From Bacillota bacterium (lineage in GTDB: Bacteria > Bacillota > UBA4882 > UBA10575): 39,780 nt of DNA. Below are positions 15,866 to 24,779 of this stretch, piece after piece. Every line of letters starts with the position of its first letter. Positions within the stretch are counted from its first letter, which is position 1. The notes beneath the pieces were generated by a model. The model ran no database searches. It was not told the origin of the DNA and saw nothing but the letters and a program-made list of their open reading frames with translations. A program made the translations under genes and the position numbers. The DNA is taken from assembly GCA_012837715.1 (NCBI GenBank), contig DUQR01000046.1:1-39780 (forward strand), read 5' to 3'.

Positions 15866-16032
15866 TTGGTGTCGGCGGAAGAAGAGCGGGCCAAACTATT
15901 CAGCCTTTGCGGGGACTTACCGCCCCGTGATTATCTGGTCTTTTCCCGTTTAATCGACAAATTATCCCACCGCCCTTGGAAACGGCGGCGATGCGCAAAG
16001 AAGTCATGGCTTTTCTCCGGCAATGGCTCTAA
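15866..16032 (+). pseudogene. Small unknown protein with an apparent one-base frameshift
   Basis: TTG at 15866 (or GTG at 15869) after AAGGGG opens SAEEERAKLFSLCGDLPPRDY followed by LVFSRLIDKLSH. Near 15972 the natural-looking continuation moves to another frame: PPLETAAMRKEVMAFLRQWL then stop at 16032. Reading CACCG as CACCCG would restore a 55-56 residue helical protein. In the uncorrected frame the protein runs to 16084 with an Arg/Trp-rich tail. It sits just upstream of the M48 protease gene. Family not recognised. Confidence 0.4.
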
Positions 16033-16099
16033 ACTGGAGGCAGTCGCTCACGCTGGTTACTGGCGGCTTGAGCGCAGTGATTAGAAAGGAGAGGTGAAA

Positions 16100-16843
16100 A
16101 TGGGGCGCCAGAGAAAGTATTTACTTTTGTGGGGCCTGATTTTTGGACTGGCCTTAACCTTAAGTTTGACCGGATACGCCGGTTTCTTTGACGATTTAGA
16201 ATTAAGCCTGGAAAAACAGATCGGCCGGAGCGGTTACGAAAGTATTATTGCCGAGTATCAAGTGGTTAGGCTTTCGCCGGAGGAAGAGGAGCGTTTACAG
16301 AACATCTTTGACCGTCTGGTCGCGGCCTGCGGGCGGAAGAACGAACTGGAATTCAGCCTGACAGTGGTGGAAGACGAGACCGTCAACGCCTTTGCCTTAC
16401 CGGCCGGCTACATCTTTGTCCACACCGGACTGTTGGCTTACGTGGAAAACGACGGGGAACTGGCGGGGGTTTTAGCCCATGAAATTGCCCATGTCGATCG
16501 GAAGCATAGTATGAATGCGATCAAACGCCAGCTCGGAATGGCCCTATTATTTCAATTATTCTTTAGAGACGCCGGGGAAGAGATGGCGAAAATCGGGAAT
16601 TTGGCGCTTAATTTGACCCAATTAGGGTACGGCCGGGAGGCCGAGTACGAAGCTGACCGTTACGGCGTTTTCTTCATGGAAAAGGCCGGTTACTCTCGGG
16701 ACGAGATCCTAAATTTCTGGCGTCGACTGGTTGAGCAAAGTGGGGGCGGGAAAGACCCGGCCATCCTCCAGCTATTCTCCACCCATCCACCGACGGCAGA
16801 ACGGATTAAGAAAATTGAGGACTTGCCCACACCTGCGCTGTGA
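16100..16843 (+). CDS. M48 family zinc metalloprotease, secreted
   Basis: About 247 residues. A signal peptide or anchor (YLLLWGLIFGLALTLSLTGYAG) precedes an M48 domain with the zinc motif HEIAH at 127-131 and the third ligand E184 in EADRYG, plus FALPAGYIFVHTGLL and the THPPTAERI ending. ATG at 16100 has AGGAG eight bases upstream; a GTG two codons earlier is less well placed. It resembles BepA/YfgC-like quality-control proteases without a TPR tail, and probably acts outside the membrane. Confidence 0.9.
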   Translation: MGRQRKYLLLWGLIFGLALTLSLTGYAGFFDDLELSLEKQIGRSGYESIIAEYQVVRLSPEEEERLQNIFDRLVAACGRKNELEFSLTVVEDETVNAFALPAGYIFVHTGLLAYVENDGELAGVLAHEIAHVDRKHSMNAIKRQLGMALLFQLFFRDAGEEMAKIGNLALNLTQLGYGREAEYEADRYGVFFMEKAGYSRDEILNFWRRLVEQSGGGKDPAILQLFSTHPPTAERIKKIEDLPTPAL

Positions 16844-16902
16844 TTTTGATTACCATCCGTGACCTCCGGTGAGCCCAGAGGGAAAGGGAGGGTGTGTTCT
16901 TG

Positions 16903-18441
16903 TTACTCCCACTCGATTGTGGATGGTGGTTTTGAAGTAATGTCATAAACGACCCGGTTGACATGGGGGACTTCATTTACGATCCGGTTGGCGATGCGGG
17001 CCAGCACTTCCGGGGGGAACCGGTACCAATCGGCGGTCATCCCATCATGGCTAGTTACGGCGCGGAGGGCAATGGTATAGGCGTAGGTGCGTTGGTCGCC
17101 CATTACCCCAACCGACCGGATATCGGGCAAGACGGCAAAGGCTTGCCAAATTTCCCGGTAGAGTCCGGCTTTTTTGATCTCTTCCACAAGAATGGCGTCA
17201 GCTTCGCGAAGCAAGTCCAGTTTTTCCCGGGACACCTCGCCTAACACCCGGATGGCCAGCCCCGGGCCAGGGAAGGGATGCCGCCAGACCAACTCTTCCG
17301 GGATTTGCAGTTCGGAGCCGACCCGGCGCACTTCGTCTTTGAACAAGTGTCTTAGCGGTTCAATTAGTTTAAAATTTAAATCTTCGGGAAGGCCGCCAAC
17401 GTTATGATGGGATTTGATCACGGCGGCGGTCTCGGTCCCGCTTTCAATCACGTCGGTGTAGAGGGTGCCTTGGACCAAGTAATCAATCTTCCCTAATCGG
17501 GCGGCTTCGCGTTGAAAGATCCGAATGAACTCATGGCCGATGATTTTCCTTTTTTCTTCCGGATCCCTGACTCCAGCCAGTTTAGTTAAGAACTCGTTGG
17601 CGGCGTCCACTTTAATCACTTTTATGTTATAGAGACGGGTGAAGGTATCCATGACCTGTTTAGCTTCATCTTTACGCAAAAGGCCGTGATCCACAAAGAT
17701 ACAGGTGAGACGGTCGCCGATGGCCTGGTGGACCAGGATGGCCGCTACGGAACTGTCAACTCCGCCGGAAAGACCGCATACCACTTGCTCATCGGGGCCA
17801 ACCGTTTGCCGGATTTGCCGGATGGTGTCTTTGATGAAAGAACCCATGGTCCAGTTTCCGGTGAGGCCGACGATTTTAAAGAGGAAATTTTTGATTAGAT
17901 CCGTACCGCGCGGGGTGTGGAGTACTTCCGGATGGAACTGGACGGCATAAAAGCGGGCTTCGGGATTGCCCATGGCCGCAACTGGTGTATTTGCAGTGGT
18001 GGCAAGAACGGTGAACCCGGGCGGCGCCGCTTCCACTAAGTCGCTATGGCTCATTAAGACGGTCAATTCCTGATCTAATCCGGCAAATAGATCGTTCTCC
18101 ACCGCTTGCAGGGTGAGCTTAGTTTGGCCGTATTCGTGGCGTTCGGCCGCGCGAACGACACCCCCTAAATCTTTAGCCATCATTTGCATACCGTAACAGA
18201 TCCCGAGAATCGGCAGTCCTAGCTGGTATAGGCGGTGGTCGACGCCGGGCGCATCCGGGGCGTAAACACTATTCGCTCCCCCCGAGAAGATTAAGGCCCG
18301 GGGATTTAGGGCTTTAATCTCTTCTACGGATGCGCGAAAGGGTAAAATCTCACAATCCACTTGCAGTTCCCGAACCCGGCGGGCGATTAGTTGGGTGTAT
18401 TGTCCACCAAAGTCAAGAATAACTACTGTTTCGTGCGTCAA
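16903..18441 (-). CDS. guaA: GMP synthase (glutamine-hydrolysing)
   Basis: 512 residues, the normal length. N-terminal class I amidotransferase with catalytic C82 in GICYGMQ and H170/E172 in QFHPEV; ATP-pyrophosphatase P-loop GLSGGVDSS at 223-231; C-terminal dimerisation domain ending PPSTIEWE. It converts XMP to GMP. The TTG start at 18441 follows GAGAGGGGAAG. No other purine genes are adjacent and no purine riboswitch is seen in the 250-base leader. Confidence 0.98.
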   Translation of the reverse strand: MTHETVVILDFGGQYTQLIARRVRELQVDCEILPFRASVEEIKALNPRALIFSGGANSVYAPDAPGVDHRLYQLGLPILGICYGMQMMAKDLGGVVRAAERHEYGQTKLTLQAVENDLFAGLDQELTVLMSHSDLVEAAPPGFTVLATTANTPVAAMGNPEARFYAVQFHPEVLHTPRGTDLIKNFLFKIVGLTGNWTMGSFIKDTIRQIRQTVGPDEQVVCGLSGGVDSSVAAILVHQAIGDRLTCIFVDHGLLRKDEAKQVMDTFTRLYNIKVIKVDAANEFLTKLAGVRDPEEKRKIIGHEFIRIFQREAARLGKIDYLVQGTLYTDVIESGTETAAVIKSHHNVGGLPEDLNFKLIEPLRHLFKDEVRRVGSELQIPEELVWRHPFPGPGLAIRVLGEVSREKLDLLREADAILVEEIKKAGLYREIWQAFAVLPDIRSVGVMGDQRTYAYTIALRAVTSHDGMTADWYRFPPEVLARIANRIVNEVPHVNRVVYDITSKPPSTIEWE

Positions 18442-18587
18442 TATTCTTCCCCTCTCTTATCTTCAGCCTTATCCCTAAATTTTAATTTATTCCATAACAA
18501 AAAGAAGATTCCTGCGCTTAGGCGTAGATTACTTTTAGTTTATCCGTTTTTTAACTTTTCTTAGCCAAAACTTTGGTTTTCCACGTT

Positions 18588-18614
18588 AAAGCAGGTTGCC
18601 AAGCCTGCTTTTTT
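18588..18614 (+). terminator. Orphan rightward terminator in the guaA upstream region
   Basis: AAAGCAGG (18588-18595) pairs with CCTGCTTT (18604-18611), followed by T to 18614. It points rightward, but no rightward gene lies between the M48 gene and here. It may end an unseen small transcript or block readthrough toward the DUF5320 promoter. The rest of 18442-18690 shows nothing I can identify. Confidence 0.55.
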
Positions 18615-18693
18615 AGATCCAGCGAATTTAAGATTCAGAGGGCTAAAGGATTGGCAGTTTTTGGTGTTGAGTCTGATAAAAAATATTTAATTA

Positions 18694-18722
18694 TTGACAT
18701 ATGCCCATAACTAAAGTAAAAT
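18694..18722 (+). promoter_or_regulatory. Promoter of the DUF5320 gene
   Basis: TTGACA (18694-18699), 17 bases, then TAAAAT (18717-18722). It is embedded in the inverted repeat described separately. Confidence 0.8.
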
Positions 18723-18737
18723 AATTATGGGCATATG
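18698..18737. promoter_or_regulatory. 13-bp perfect inverted repeat spanning the promoter
   Basis: CATATGCCCATAA (18698-18710) and its exact complement TTATGGGCATATG (18725-18737) are separated by 14 bases. One arm overlaps the -35 box and the other the transcription start, the layout of a two-site repressor operator. The DUF134-type regulator encoded at 21216 is the obvious candidate ligand, since these families co-occur. Confidence 0.7.
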
Positions 18738-18778
18738 ACAACAATGGTCAATAAAAAGGACAGAAGGAGGTGAACATG

Positions 18779-19117
18779 ATGCCAAGAAGAGATGGCACCG
18801 GACCGATGGGCATGGGACCAAAGACCGGCCGTGGGGCAGGCTTTTGCGCTGGTTTTGTGGTACCGGGCTACCAAAATCCGGGGTTTGGTTGTGGCGCCGG
18901 TTACGGTCGTGGCTTCGGCCGCGGTTACGGTCGGGGTCGGGGTTTCTGTCGCGGATTTTTCTTTGCGGGCGCGCCAGCCTGGGCGCCGTCTGGATATCCG
19001 GTATATGCACCGGCCGGAACGGAAAAAGACTTCCTCAGCCAACAGGCCGAGATTCTCGAAAACCAATTGGAGCAGGTGAAAAAGCGATTACAGGAGCTTG
19101 ATGAAGACCAGGAGTAG
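18779..19117 (+). CDS. DUF5320 family Gly/Arg/Phe-rich protein
   Basis: About 112 residues. MPRRDGTGPMGMGPKTGRGAGFCAG is the family opening, followed by a low-complexity GYGRG/GFGRG region to about residue 60 and a C-terminal coiled coil (LSQQAEILENQLEQVKKRLQEL). GGAGG lies eight bases before the ATG at 18779; another ATG is one codon earlier. The family is frequent in anaerobic Bacillota and archaea beside DUF134 regulators and NifX-like iron-sulphur proteins. Two cysteines remain in the Gly-rich part. Function unknown. Confidence 0.85.
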   Translation: MPRRDGTGPMGMGPKTGRGAGFCAGFVVPGYQNPGFGCGAGYGRGFGRGYGRGRGFCRGFFFAGAPAWAPSGYPVYAPAGTEKDFLSQQAEILENQLEQVKKRLQELDEDQE

Positions 19118-19122
19118 GGAGG

Positions 19123-19163
19123 AGCGCAAAGAGGCAGGACCTTCTTTTCTGCCTCTTTGCGCT
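19123..19163 (+). terminator. 15-bp perfect hairpin after the DUF5320 gene
   Basis: AGCGCAAAGAGGCAG (19123-19137) and CTGCCTCTTTGCGCT (19149-19163) pair perfectly around an 11-base loop. No T-run follows, so termination efficiency is uncertain; it could instead protect the 3' end of the mRNA. Confidence 0.6.
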
Positions 19164-19483
19164 AGAAAATACGCCTATTCATAACCAAAAATTATGATAA
19201 AATGTAATCAAAGATCAATTAAAGCTTTTTGCGTATCAACGCTAACGTGCCCTTGCCTCGGGTGGACACCGCAAAAAATTGCTATCCAGTGGAATAGAGT
19301 GGATATCGCTTCATTTGATAGATTACCCAGGGAAGGTTCAAACCTGATTATCGGACGATTACTCAATTGATCGATCACCAGACGCACATAGCTTAAGGGT
19401 AATGCGGCGAACAGGACTGGCTGACGCTAACGCTGATTTAGATTCGATCGTTTATACATTGAAAGCCTGAAGGGAGTGCGGAT
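19164..19483. other. 320-base intergenic region, no gene seen
   Basis: The gap before the serine hydrolase holds a -10-like GATAAAAT near 19195 and a CATAA...TTATG pair next to it. The short word ACGCTAACG occurs twice (about 19238 and 19424). No frame with a ribosome site, tRNA or recognised RNA is visible. Confidence 0.5.
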
Positions 19484-20968
19484 ATGCAAAAGGCAGTATT
19501 ATTCCAAGGTCACAAAAGATGGGTATGGTTTATCACTTTATCCATCTTAACCGCTTTGCTTCTTGCTTTGTTCTCCGGTAGTCTGCAAATCAAGCGTACT
19601 ATACGTGCCAACGTGCCGCTTGACGAATTTAGGGCACATATGGATAAACGTATTCCCGCCCTGATGAAGCTGTATGAGATACCGGGATGCAGCGTTGCGC
19701 TTGTGAAGGACGGAGAAATCGTCTGGATTGAGGCGTATGGTTATGCGGATGTGGAAAGCGGCAGGGCGTTAACAGTCGATACACCGATGAGCGTTCAATC
19801 TATTACAAAATCCGTTACCGCCTGGGGTATTATGCTGCTGGCGGAGAAAGGTTTGATTGACTTGGATGCTCCGGTAGCACAGTACTTAGCAGGCTGGCAA
19901 TTTCCGCATTCAGGCTATCCGATCGAAAAGATTACGACACGGCGGCTTTTAAGTCATACTGCTGGGATGCCATTGGGCGATTTCACCCAGATCTATGCCC
20001 CCGGCGCGGCAATGCCATCGAACCGGGCGGTGATGACCAAGGAAGCGGTGCCCACACGCGAGGCGGGGAAGGTTTTTTCCTACTCTAATGTGGGTTATAA
20101 TCTTTTGGAAATTCTGATTGAGGATGTAACAGGGCAAAGCTTTTCGGAGTATCTACACAAAGCGGTATTTCTGCCGCTGGGCATGGAAAGCGCCACCTTT
20201 GCGATTGACACAGCGGTGACGCCTTACCCACCAACCGGATACAACCTTAGCGGAAAGTCTGTGCCGGTCTATCTGTATCCTTCGAAGGCTTCGGGCGGTT
20301 TGTTTGCCACCGCCCGCGATATTGCTCGCTTTGCGGCAGCAGGAATGAAGGAAAACTCAGTTCTAAGCGGCGAAAGTATTAAGCGGATGTATAAGCCCGA
20401 AACTAATAAAATCGGCATTTACGGTTTGGTATTTGAAGGATATGGATTCGGTCATTATCTCGAAAAGCTGCCGAGCGGTTTGCGTAGCGTTTCCCATGGT
20501 GGTCAGGGCAACGGCATAATGACACATTTCCAAGCTGTGCCGGAAACGGGAGATGCCATCGTGATTCTCACCAACAGCCAAAGAAGCTGGCCATTTATCG
20601 CCGATGTGCTCAGTGATTGGGCGCAGTGGCGGGGGTTCCCGTCCGTAGGCATGGGCCGGATTATCTGGGGGCATTTGGTTCTCTCCGCCGTAATCGGGAT
20701 GCTGATTTCAGCAAGCCTGCTGATGGCGGTGGAGACGGTGGATAGCTTTAAGCGCCAAAAACGTACCGGATTTAGACTGCTTCGAGTTAGTACAGCAGCT
20801 ATTCTCCTTGGTATACTGCTTTGGTGTGCTTGCCAGGAGTATTTATTTGTAACCTCGGTTTTCCCGGTTTTATCGGTGTGGCTTGGGGCGGCGGTAGTAG
20901 TGTTTTCGATTGCGTTGCTGTGGTCGGCGCTGTCACCCGCATACTCAAGAAAGCAGGATAAACCCTAA
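19484..20968 (+). CDS. Membrane-anchored serine hydrolase, beta-lactamase/class C-like
   Basis: 494 residues. An N-terminal membrane segment (about 12-32) is followed by a PF00144 beta-lactamase-like domain: nucleophile S106 in SITK (S-x-x-K), Y200-S-N202, and HGG at 338-340. The C-terminal 110 residues hold about three more membrane helices. This layout is that of D-aminopeptidase/penicillin-binding-protein-like hydrolases of Firmicutes rather than of a classical AmpC enzyme. The active site is extracytoplasmic. ATG with GGGAG seven bases upstream. Its codon use (CTG-rich) differs somewhat from neighbours. Substrate unknown. Confidence 0.88.
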   Translation: MQKAVLFQGHKRWVWFITLSILTALLLALFSGSLQIKRTIRANVPLDEFRAHMDKRIPALMKLYEIPGCSVALVKDGEIVWIEAYGYADVESGRALTVDTPMSVQSITKSVTAWGIMLLAEKGLIDLDAPVAQYLAGWQFPHSGYPIEKITTRRLLSHTAGMPLGDFTQIYAPGAAMPSNRAVMTKEAVPTREAGKVFSYSNVGYNLLEILIEDVTGQSFSEYLHKAVFLPLGMESATFAIDTAVTPYPPTGYNLSGKSVPVYLYPSKASGGLFATARDIARFAAAGMKENSVLSGESIKRMYKPETNKIGIYGLVFEGYGFGHYLEKLPSGLRSVSHGGQGNGIMTHFQAVPETGDAIVILTNSQRSWPFIADVLSDWAQWRGFPSVGMGRIIWGHLVLSAVIGMLISASLLMAVETVDSFKRQKRTGFRLLRVSTAAILLGILLWCACQEYLFVTSVFPVLSVWLGAAVVVFSIALLWSALSPAYSRKQDKP

Positions 20969-21215
20969 CGGTTGACGGGAGAGCTACGGTAAGGACGATT
21001 GGCTGCCCACCGTCCCTTGTCCCGCCGCAAAAGGGCGCTTATGGTATAAATATTGTAATAATAGAACAGGGTTATCTTGAGTGGGGCGTTGGTCGAGCGG
21101 AAGTTTGCATCACCTTGTAAACAATAAAAAGATTCCGATACAATTGAATTTAGGCGACAAATTGCCTTAAGATTAAAAAATAGGAGCGGACCTGGCGAAA
21201 GGGGTAGGAGCGGTA

Positions 21216-21692
21216 GTGGCAAGACCGACGAAGTGGAGAAAAGTTGGCTTTATTCCTAATATACAATATTTTATTCCCTATGATACAGATCCTGCTTCGC
21301 TTCAAGAGAATATCCTGCGGATCGAGGAATTGGAAGCCCTTCGCCTTAAAGACCTTGAGGGGATGGAGCAAGAAAGTTGTGCCAAGCAAATGGAGGTTTC
21401 CCGGCAAACCTTTCAACGGATTTTAAATGTTGCCCGGGAAAAAGTGGCCGACAGTCTGATCAACGGGAAAGCCATCCGGATCGAAGGCGGGAATTATACC
21501 CGCAACATTTGTCCTGCCCAATGCCTGGATTGTGGCAAACAGTGGCATGAAAGTTACGAAAACTTCGAGCAAATAATTGATGGTGACTTTAATTGTCCGG
21601 AATGTAATTCCAAGCGGATTATCTGCGCTCGTCAAGAGAAAAAGAAGTTTTGCCGGCGAAATTGTTGGCGGCATGGGCGACTACCTGATTGA
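21216..21692 (+). CDS. DUF134 family DNA-binding protein
   Basis: 158 residues. The opening MARPTKWRKVGFIPNIQYFIP and EELEALRLKDLEGMEQESCAKQMEVSRQTFQRIL (sigma-70 region 4-like helix-turn-helix, residues about 37-72) define DUF134. The C-terminus adds cysteine pairs CPAQCLDCGKQW, CPECNSKRIIC and CRRNC, a likely zinc or iron-sulphur site. GTG start at 21216 with GGTAGGAG upstream. Its last 74 bases overlap the convergent LOG gene. It probably regulates the DUF5320 gene at 18779; this is inferred from family co-occurrence. Confidence 0.88.
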   Translation: MARPTKWRKVGFIPNIQYFIPYDTDPASLQENILRIEELEALRLKDLEGMEQESCAKQMEVSRQTFQRILNVAREKVADSLINGKAIRIEGGNYTRNICPAQCLDCGKQWHESYENFEQIIDGDFNCPECNSKRIICARQEKKKFCRRNCWRHGRLPD

Positions 21693-22389
21693 TCAGAGTA
21701 ACAGCTTCATGGGGATCGTCGGTCATGGAGAATAAATCCAGGTCTCCCCGGCTGATGCAACCGGTCTGGAGGACCGGGCCTTTTAGCCAGTCGAGTAAGG
21801 GGCGCCAGTAGTCTGTTCCGAAAAGGATAACGGGGAAATGGTCGATTTTATCGGTTTGAATGAGGGTGAGGGCTTCGAACAGTTCGTCCAGGGTGCCATA
21901 ACCCCCGGGAAAGATTAAAAAACCCAGCGCATATTTGACAAACATTAGCTTACGGACAAAAAAGTAGCGAAAACGGAGGGCAATGGTCTGATATTCATTG
22001 GCAACGGGTTCCTCCGGGAGCTCAATACTACACCCCACCGAGGTCCCGCCTACTTCAAAGGCGCCTTGATTTCCGGCAGCCATTAAACCGGGGCCGCCTC
22101 CGGTGATAATGGCATATCCGGCTTCGGCCAGCAGGCGGGCGGTTTCGCGGCAGGCTTTATAATACGGGTTTTCTGGGCCCAAGCGGGCCGAACCAAAGAT
22201 TGCGATGGCCTTTGGCAGACTGGAGAGGGCATCGAAGCCTTCGACCAGTTCGCCCAGGATGCGGAGAATGCGCCAAGGATCCTGAGTGGTGAAAGCAGCC
22301 GGTCTAAGTTCTTCCTTAGGCGGTGGTGACTGTAGTAATGCTTTATCCTCATTGGCTCTGATTTCAACAGGTTTTTTTACCGATTCCAT
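21619..22389 (-). CDS. LOG family protein (TIGR00730-type)
   Basis: 256 residues. A Rossmann fold with IAIFGSARLGPENPYY, ITGGGPGLMAAGN (about 96-108) and the family motif PGGYGTLDE. LOG proteins hydrolyse nucleoside 5'-monophosphates to free base and ribose 5-phosphate; several bacterial members are unassigned. The long N-terminal extension (about 60 residues) is common in the larger LOG subgroup. ATG at 22389 with GAGAGGGAG upstream. The C-terminal 24 codons overlap the DUF134 gene tail to tail. Confidence 0.9.
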   Translation of the reverse strand: MESVKKPVEIRANEDKALLQSPPPKEELRPAAFTTQDPWRILRILGELVEGFDALSSLPKAIAIFGSARLGPENPYYKACRETARLLAEAGYAIITGGGPGLMAAGNQGAFEVGGTSVGCSIELPEEPVANEYQTIALRFRYFFVRKLMFVKYALGFLIFPGGYGTLDELFEALTLIQTDKIDHFPVILFGTDYWRPLLDWLKGPVLQTGCISRGDLDLFSMTDDPHEAVTLINQVVAHAANNFAGKTSFSLDERR

Positions 22390-22668
22390 CTTGGCTCCCT
22401 CTCACATCATTATGGTTTTTACCATCAATATTAATTATTATTTCCTGCTCACTTCAACCTTATTTCTTCCCGGCAAGAGTTTGGGCAGGTTTTTTGATCA
22501 ATCTTGAAGCGCCGAATGGAACCGGGAGGAAAGATAAAAGAGGGGTGGAATAAAAAAAGGTTAAACATTACGGCTACCAGCATTGAGAAACGAGCGCATT
22601 AGGGCTGGGCAAGAAGAAGGATGAGGAAAGAAAGGACTAAGGATATAATTAGCACAGGAGGTAAGGGG

Positions 22669-23412
22669 ATGAACGAAGTCTTAACCACAATAAAAAAACG
22701 GAAGTCGGCGCGGGTCTTTACTGACCAAAGGATTCCGGAGGAGATGAAAGCGGAGATCTTAAACGCCGCTTTTGAAGCGCCGACCGCCGGGGCAATGATG
22801 CTCTACAGTATCCTTGATATAACCGATGAAGAACTAAAAGCTAAATTGGCGGTTATCTGCGACCACCAACCTTTTATTGCCAAAGCGCCACTGGTCCTGA
22901 TCTTTCTTGCTGATTACCAACGGTGGTATGATGCCTATTGCTTTGCCGGTTGCGGACCGCGGAACCCGGGGGAAGGAGATCTTCTTTTGGCTTGCGCCGA
23001 TGCGCTTATCGCCGCCGAAAACACGGTCATCGCCGCTGAATCCTTAGGCATTGGCTCCTGTTATATCGGGGATATTCTCGAACATTGCGAAACGGTGAGG
23101 GACCTTCTTGACCTCCCCGCATATGTGTTACCGGCTACGATGGTGGTTTACGGCTACCCGACCGAAGGGCAAAAGCAGCGGAAGAAACCGGTCCGTTTTG
23201 GCCGGGAATATCTGGTCTTTACCAATAAGTACCGGCGGCTAACCCGGGAGGAACATTGGGAAATGCATCGGGTTCGTAATGAAAAAGATGGGTTTATCGA
23301 GGAAGCCATTGACGCATACCTCAAAAGACGTTACGCCCAGAAATACAACTCCGCCTTTGCCTTGGAGATGAACCGTTCGGTGGCGGAGTATTTGCGGAAG
23401 TTTCGCTCTTAA
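22669..23412 (+). CDS. Nitroreductase-family flavoprotein
   Basis: About 247 residues. The FMN-binding opening RKSARVFTDQRIPEEMKAEILNAAFEAPTAG, an IAAENTVIAAESLGIGSCYIGDI block (about 120-140) and a VVYGYPTE ending are typical of nitroreductases. ATG at 22669 is used because GGAGG lies upstream; an ATG 16 codons earlier lacks one. The C-terminus has about 50 extra residues (FTNKYRRLTREEHWEMHR...) beyond a minimal nitroreductase. NAD(P)H-dependent reduction of an unknown acceptor is expected. Confidence 0.88.
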   Translation: MNEVLTTIKKRKSARVFTDQRIPEEMKAEILNAAFEAPTAGAMMLYSILDITDEELKAKLAVICDHQPFIAKAPLVLIFLADYQRWYDAYCFAGCGPRNPGEGDLLLACADALIAAENTVIAAESLGIGSCYIGDILEHCETVRDLLDLPAYVLPATMVVYGYPTEGQKQRKKPVRFGREYLVFTNKYRRLTREEHWEMHRVRNEKDGFIEEAIDAYLKRRYAQKYNSAFALEMNRSVAEYLRKFRS

Positions 23413-23466
23413 ATCCCAGCTCCTCACCATGGGTGTGGTATAGGTTGATTGTTTTTCAAGGTGGCT

Positions 23467-23839
23467 TTATTTACCCAAGTCCACCCAGGTTTCCTCCAGC
23501 TCTTTTAATGCGGCTAAGGCTCCGCCTTTATCTTCAGCCGCGATGTATCCTTTCATCCGGGCCAGACTATGGCGGAAATTATTGATTTCGTCCCGTTCTT
23601 CAGTGAATTGGAGGCGGCGGACCGCTTTCTGCCAGGCCGCTTCCATCCGGTTTGCGTTCTCGGCCGCCATCTGCCATTGTCCTTGGGTGACCATTGTTTC
23701 TAAAGGACGGAAGAAGGTAGGCACCGGATCCGGTAACCCGTGCGACTTCCAAAACAGCCCGCTGTTCATCAGGACTACAAAAAGGGCTAATGCTAAAGCA
23801 GGAATTACTTTGGCTAGGATAAAGCGGCTTATTTCTCAT
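23467..23839 (-). CDS. DUF4363 family protein, start region possibly frameshifted
   Basis: The body (WQMAAENANRMEAAWQKA, FRHSLARMKGYIAAEDKGGALAALKELEETW) is DUF4363. The expected N-terminal membrane segment is encoded upstream of the first in-frame ATG (23769): ISRFILAKVIPALALALFVVLMN, but this stretch has no ATG, GTG or TTG start. An ATG at 23839 with GAGGGG before it is out of frame by one base; removing one A from the AAA at 23832-23835 would join it as MRISRFILAKV. Otherwise an ATA at 23832 would have to start. It is paired with the DUF421 gene, as is usual in Clostridia. Confidence 0.75.
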
Positions 23840-23980
23840 CCCCTCTTTTCTTTGGCGCATTGGGTCCTCCCCGCCTTCGGCTGTGCTGCCGACATCCCTT
23901 GACCGCCGAACTATAGATAACCTATATTACCACATGATCAATTGGGGCGCCTTCAAGTAAAAGCAACAGTCCAATTAGGT

Positions 23981-24709
23981 TTATTTAATGCTCTGGAAAT
24001 CGCTGAGATCCGTTATTTTGGGTAATTGGTCTTGATAGCGGTTAACGTAAAGTTCGCCTTCGGTGTTGAGCAGGGCGAGAAATACTTCGCTGGGGTTTTT
24101 GATCCCCTGGGCGCTTAGTTGTTTTTCCAGCCAAGTCCGGTCCAGGTTAACCCGTTTCAAGTTGGCGTCAATAATGCGACCGTCGTAGATGAGTTCAGTG
24201 CTCAGCCCTTTATATTGCGTAGGAATCTTTAAATCGGCGGGGGTGACCGGGGCGAACTGGCTCTTTCGCAAAACCGAAATCTTTCCGTTGGTTTCTAAAA
24301 TCGCGAATTCCACCGTCTTTAAATCAAAAATATTCTGGTGGCGCAGCTGCAGTAGGAGTTCATCAAGGGTATACCGCATCCTCCTCAAATTTCTCTCCAT
24401 AATCTGACCATTCATGATCAGGATGACCGGTTCACCGTTGATATATTTGGCAACGGCGCGGGAACGCAAGGTGATCCACTGGAGAAACCACACGGCTGCC
24501 GTCCACGTGGCCAGTCCTACCCAATGGGGCCACGCCCGGCTGGATAAGTCAGTGGTGAGGGAGGCGGCAATGGAACCGATGGTAATTCCGAGGATATAGT
24601 CGAAGAAGGTTAATTCACTAACCTGTTGTTTTCCCAGGATACGGGCAAAAATCAGGAGAGTGAAAAAGGAAATAACACCCCGAAATAAAACCACTGCCGC
24701 TTCGTTCAT
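23981..24709 (-). CDS. DUF421 family membrane protein (YetF/YcaP-like)
   Basis: 242 residues. Three N-terminal membrane segments, with the family stretch ARILGKQQVSELTFFDYILGITIGSIAA, are followed by a cytoplasmic domain: INGEPVILIMNGQIMERNLRRMRYTLDELL.QLR and FDLKTVEFAILETNGKISVL. A second domain of the YetF type runs from about 160. GTG/ATG start region at 24709 has AAGAGGTGAGCG upstream. It lies upstream of the DUF4363 gene on the same strand. Members are linked to spore and stress physiology; mechanism unknown. Confidence 0.9.
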   Translation of the reverse strand: MNEAAVVLFRGVISFFTLLIFARILGKQQVSELTFFDYILGITIGSIAASLTTDLSSRAWPHWVGLATWTAAVWFLQWITLRSRAVAKYINGEPVILIMNGQIMERNLRRMRYTLDELLLQLRHQNIFDLKTVEFAILETNGKISVLRKSQFAPVTPADLKIPTQYKGLSTELIYDGRIIDANLKRVNLDRTWLEKQLSAQGIKNPSEVFLALLNTEGELYVNRYQDQLPKITDLSDFQSIK

Positions 24710-24779
24710 GCGCTCACCTCTTTTTTAGAAAATATTTGGTACCATTAGTTTCTCCTTTTGCTTGTGATCGATGTATAAT

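Noticed and set aside
18442-18690. Possible purine riboswitch upstream of guaA
   Set aside because: None of the conserved loop sequences of guanine or PRPP riboswitches can be found, and the only strong hairpin has its T-run on the wrong strand.
18725-19066. Leftward frame opposite the DUF5320 gene
   Set aside because: It is the complement of Gly/Arg repeats and lacks a ribosome site; the rightward gene has a family match and promoter.
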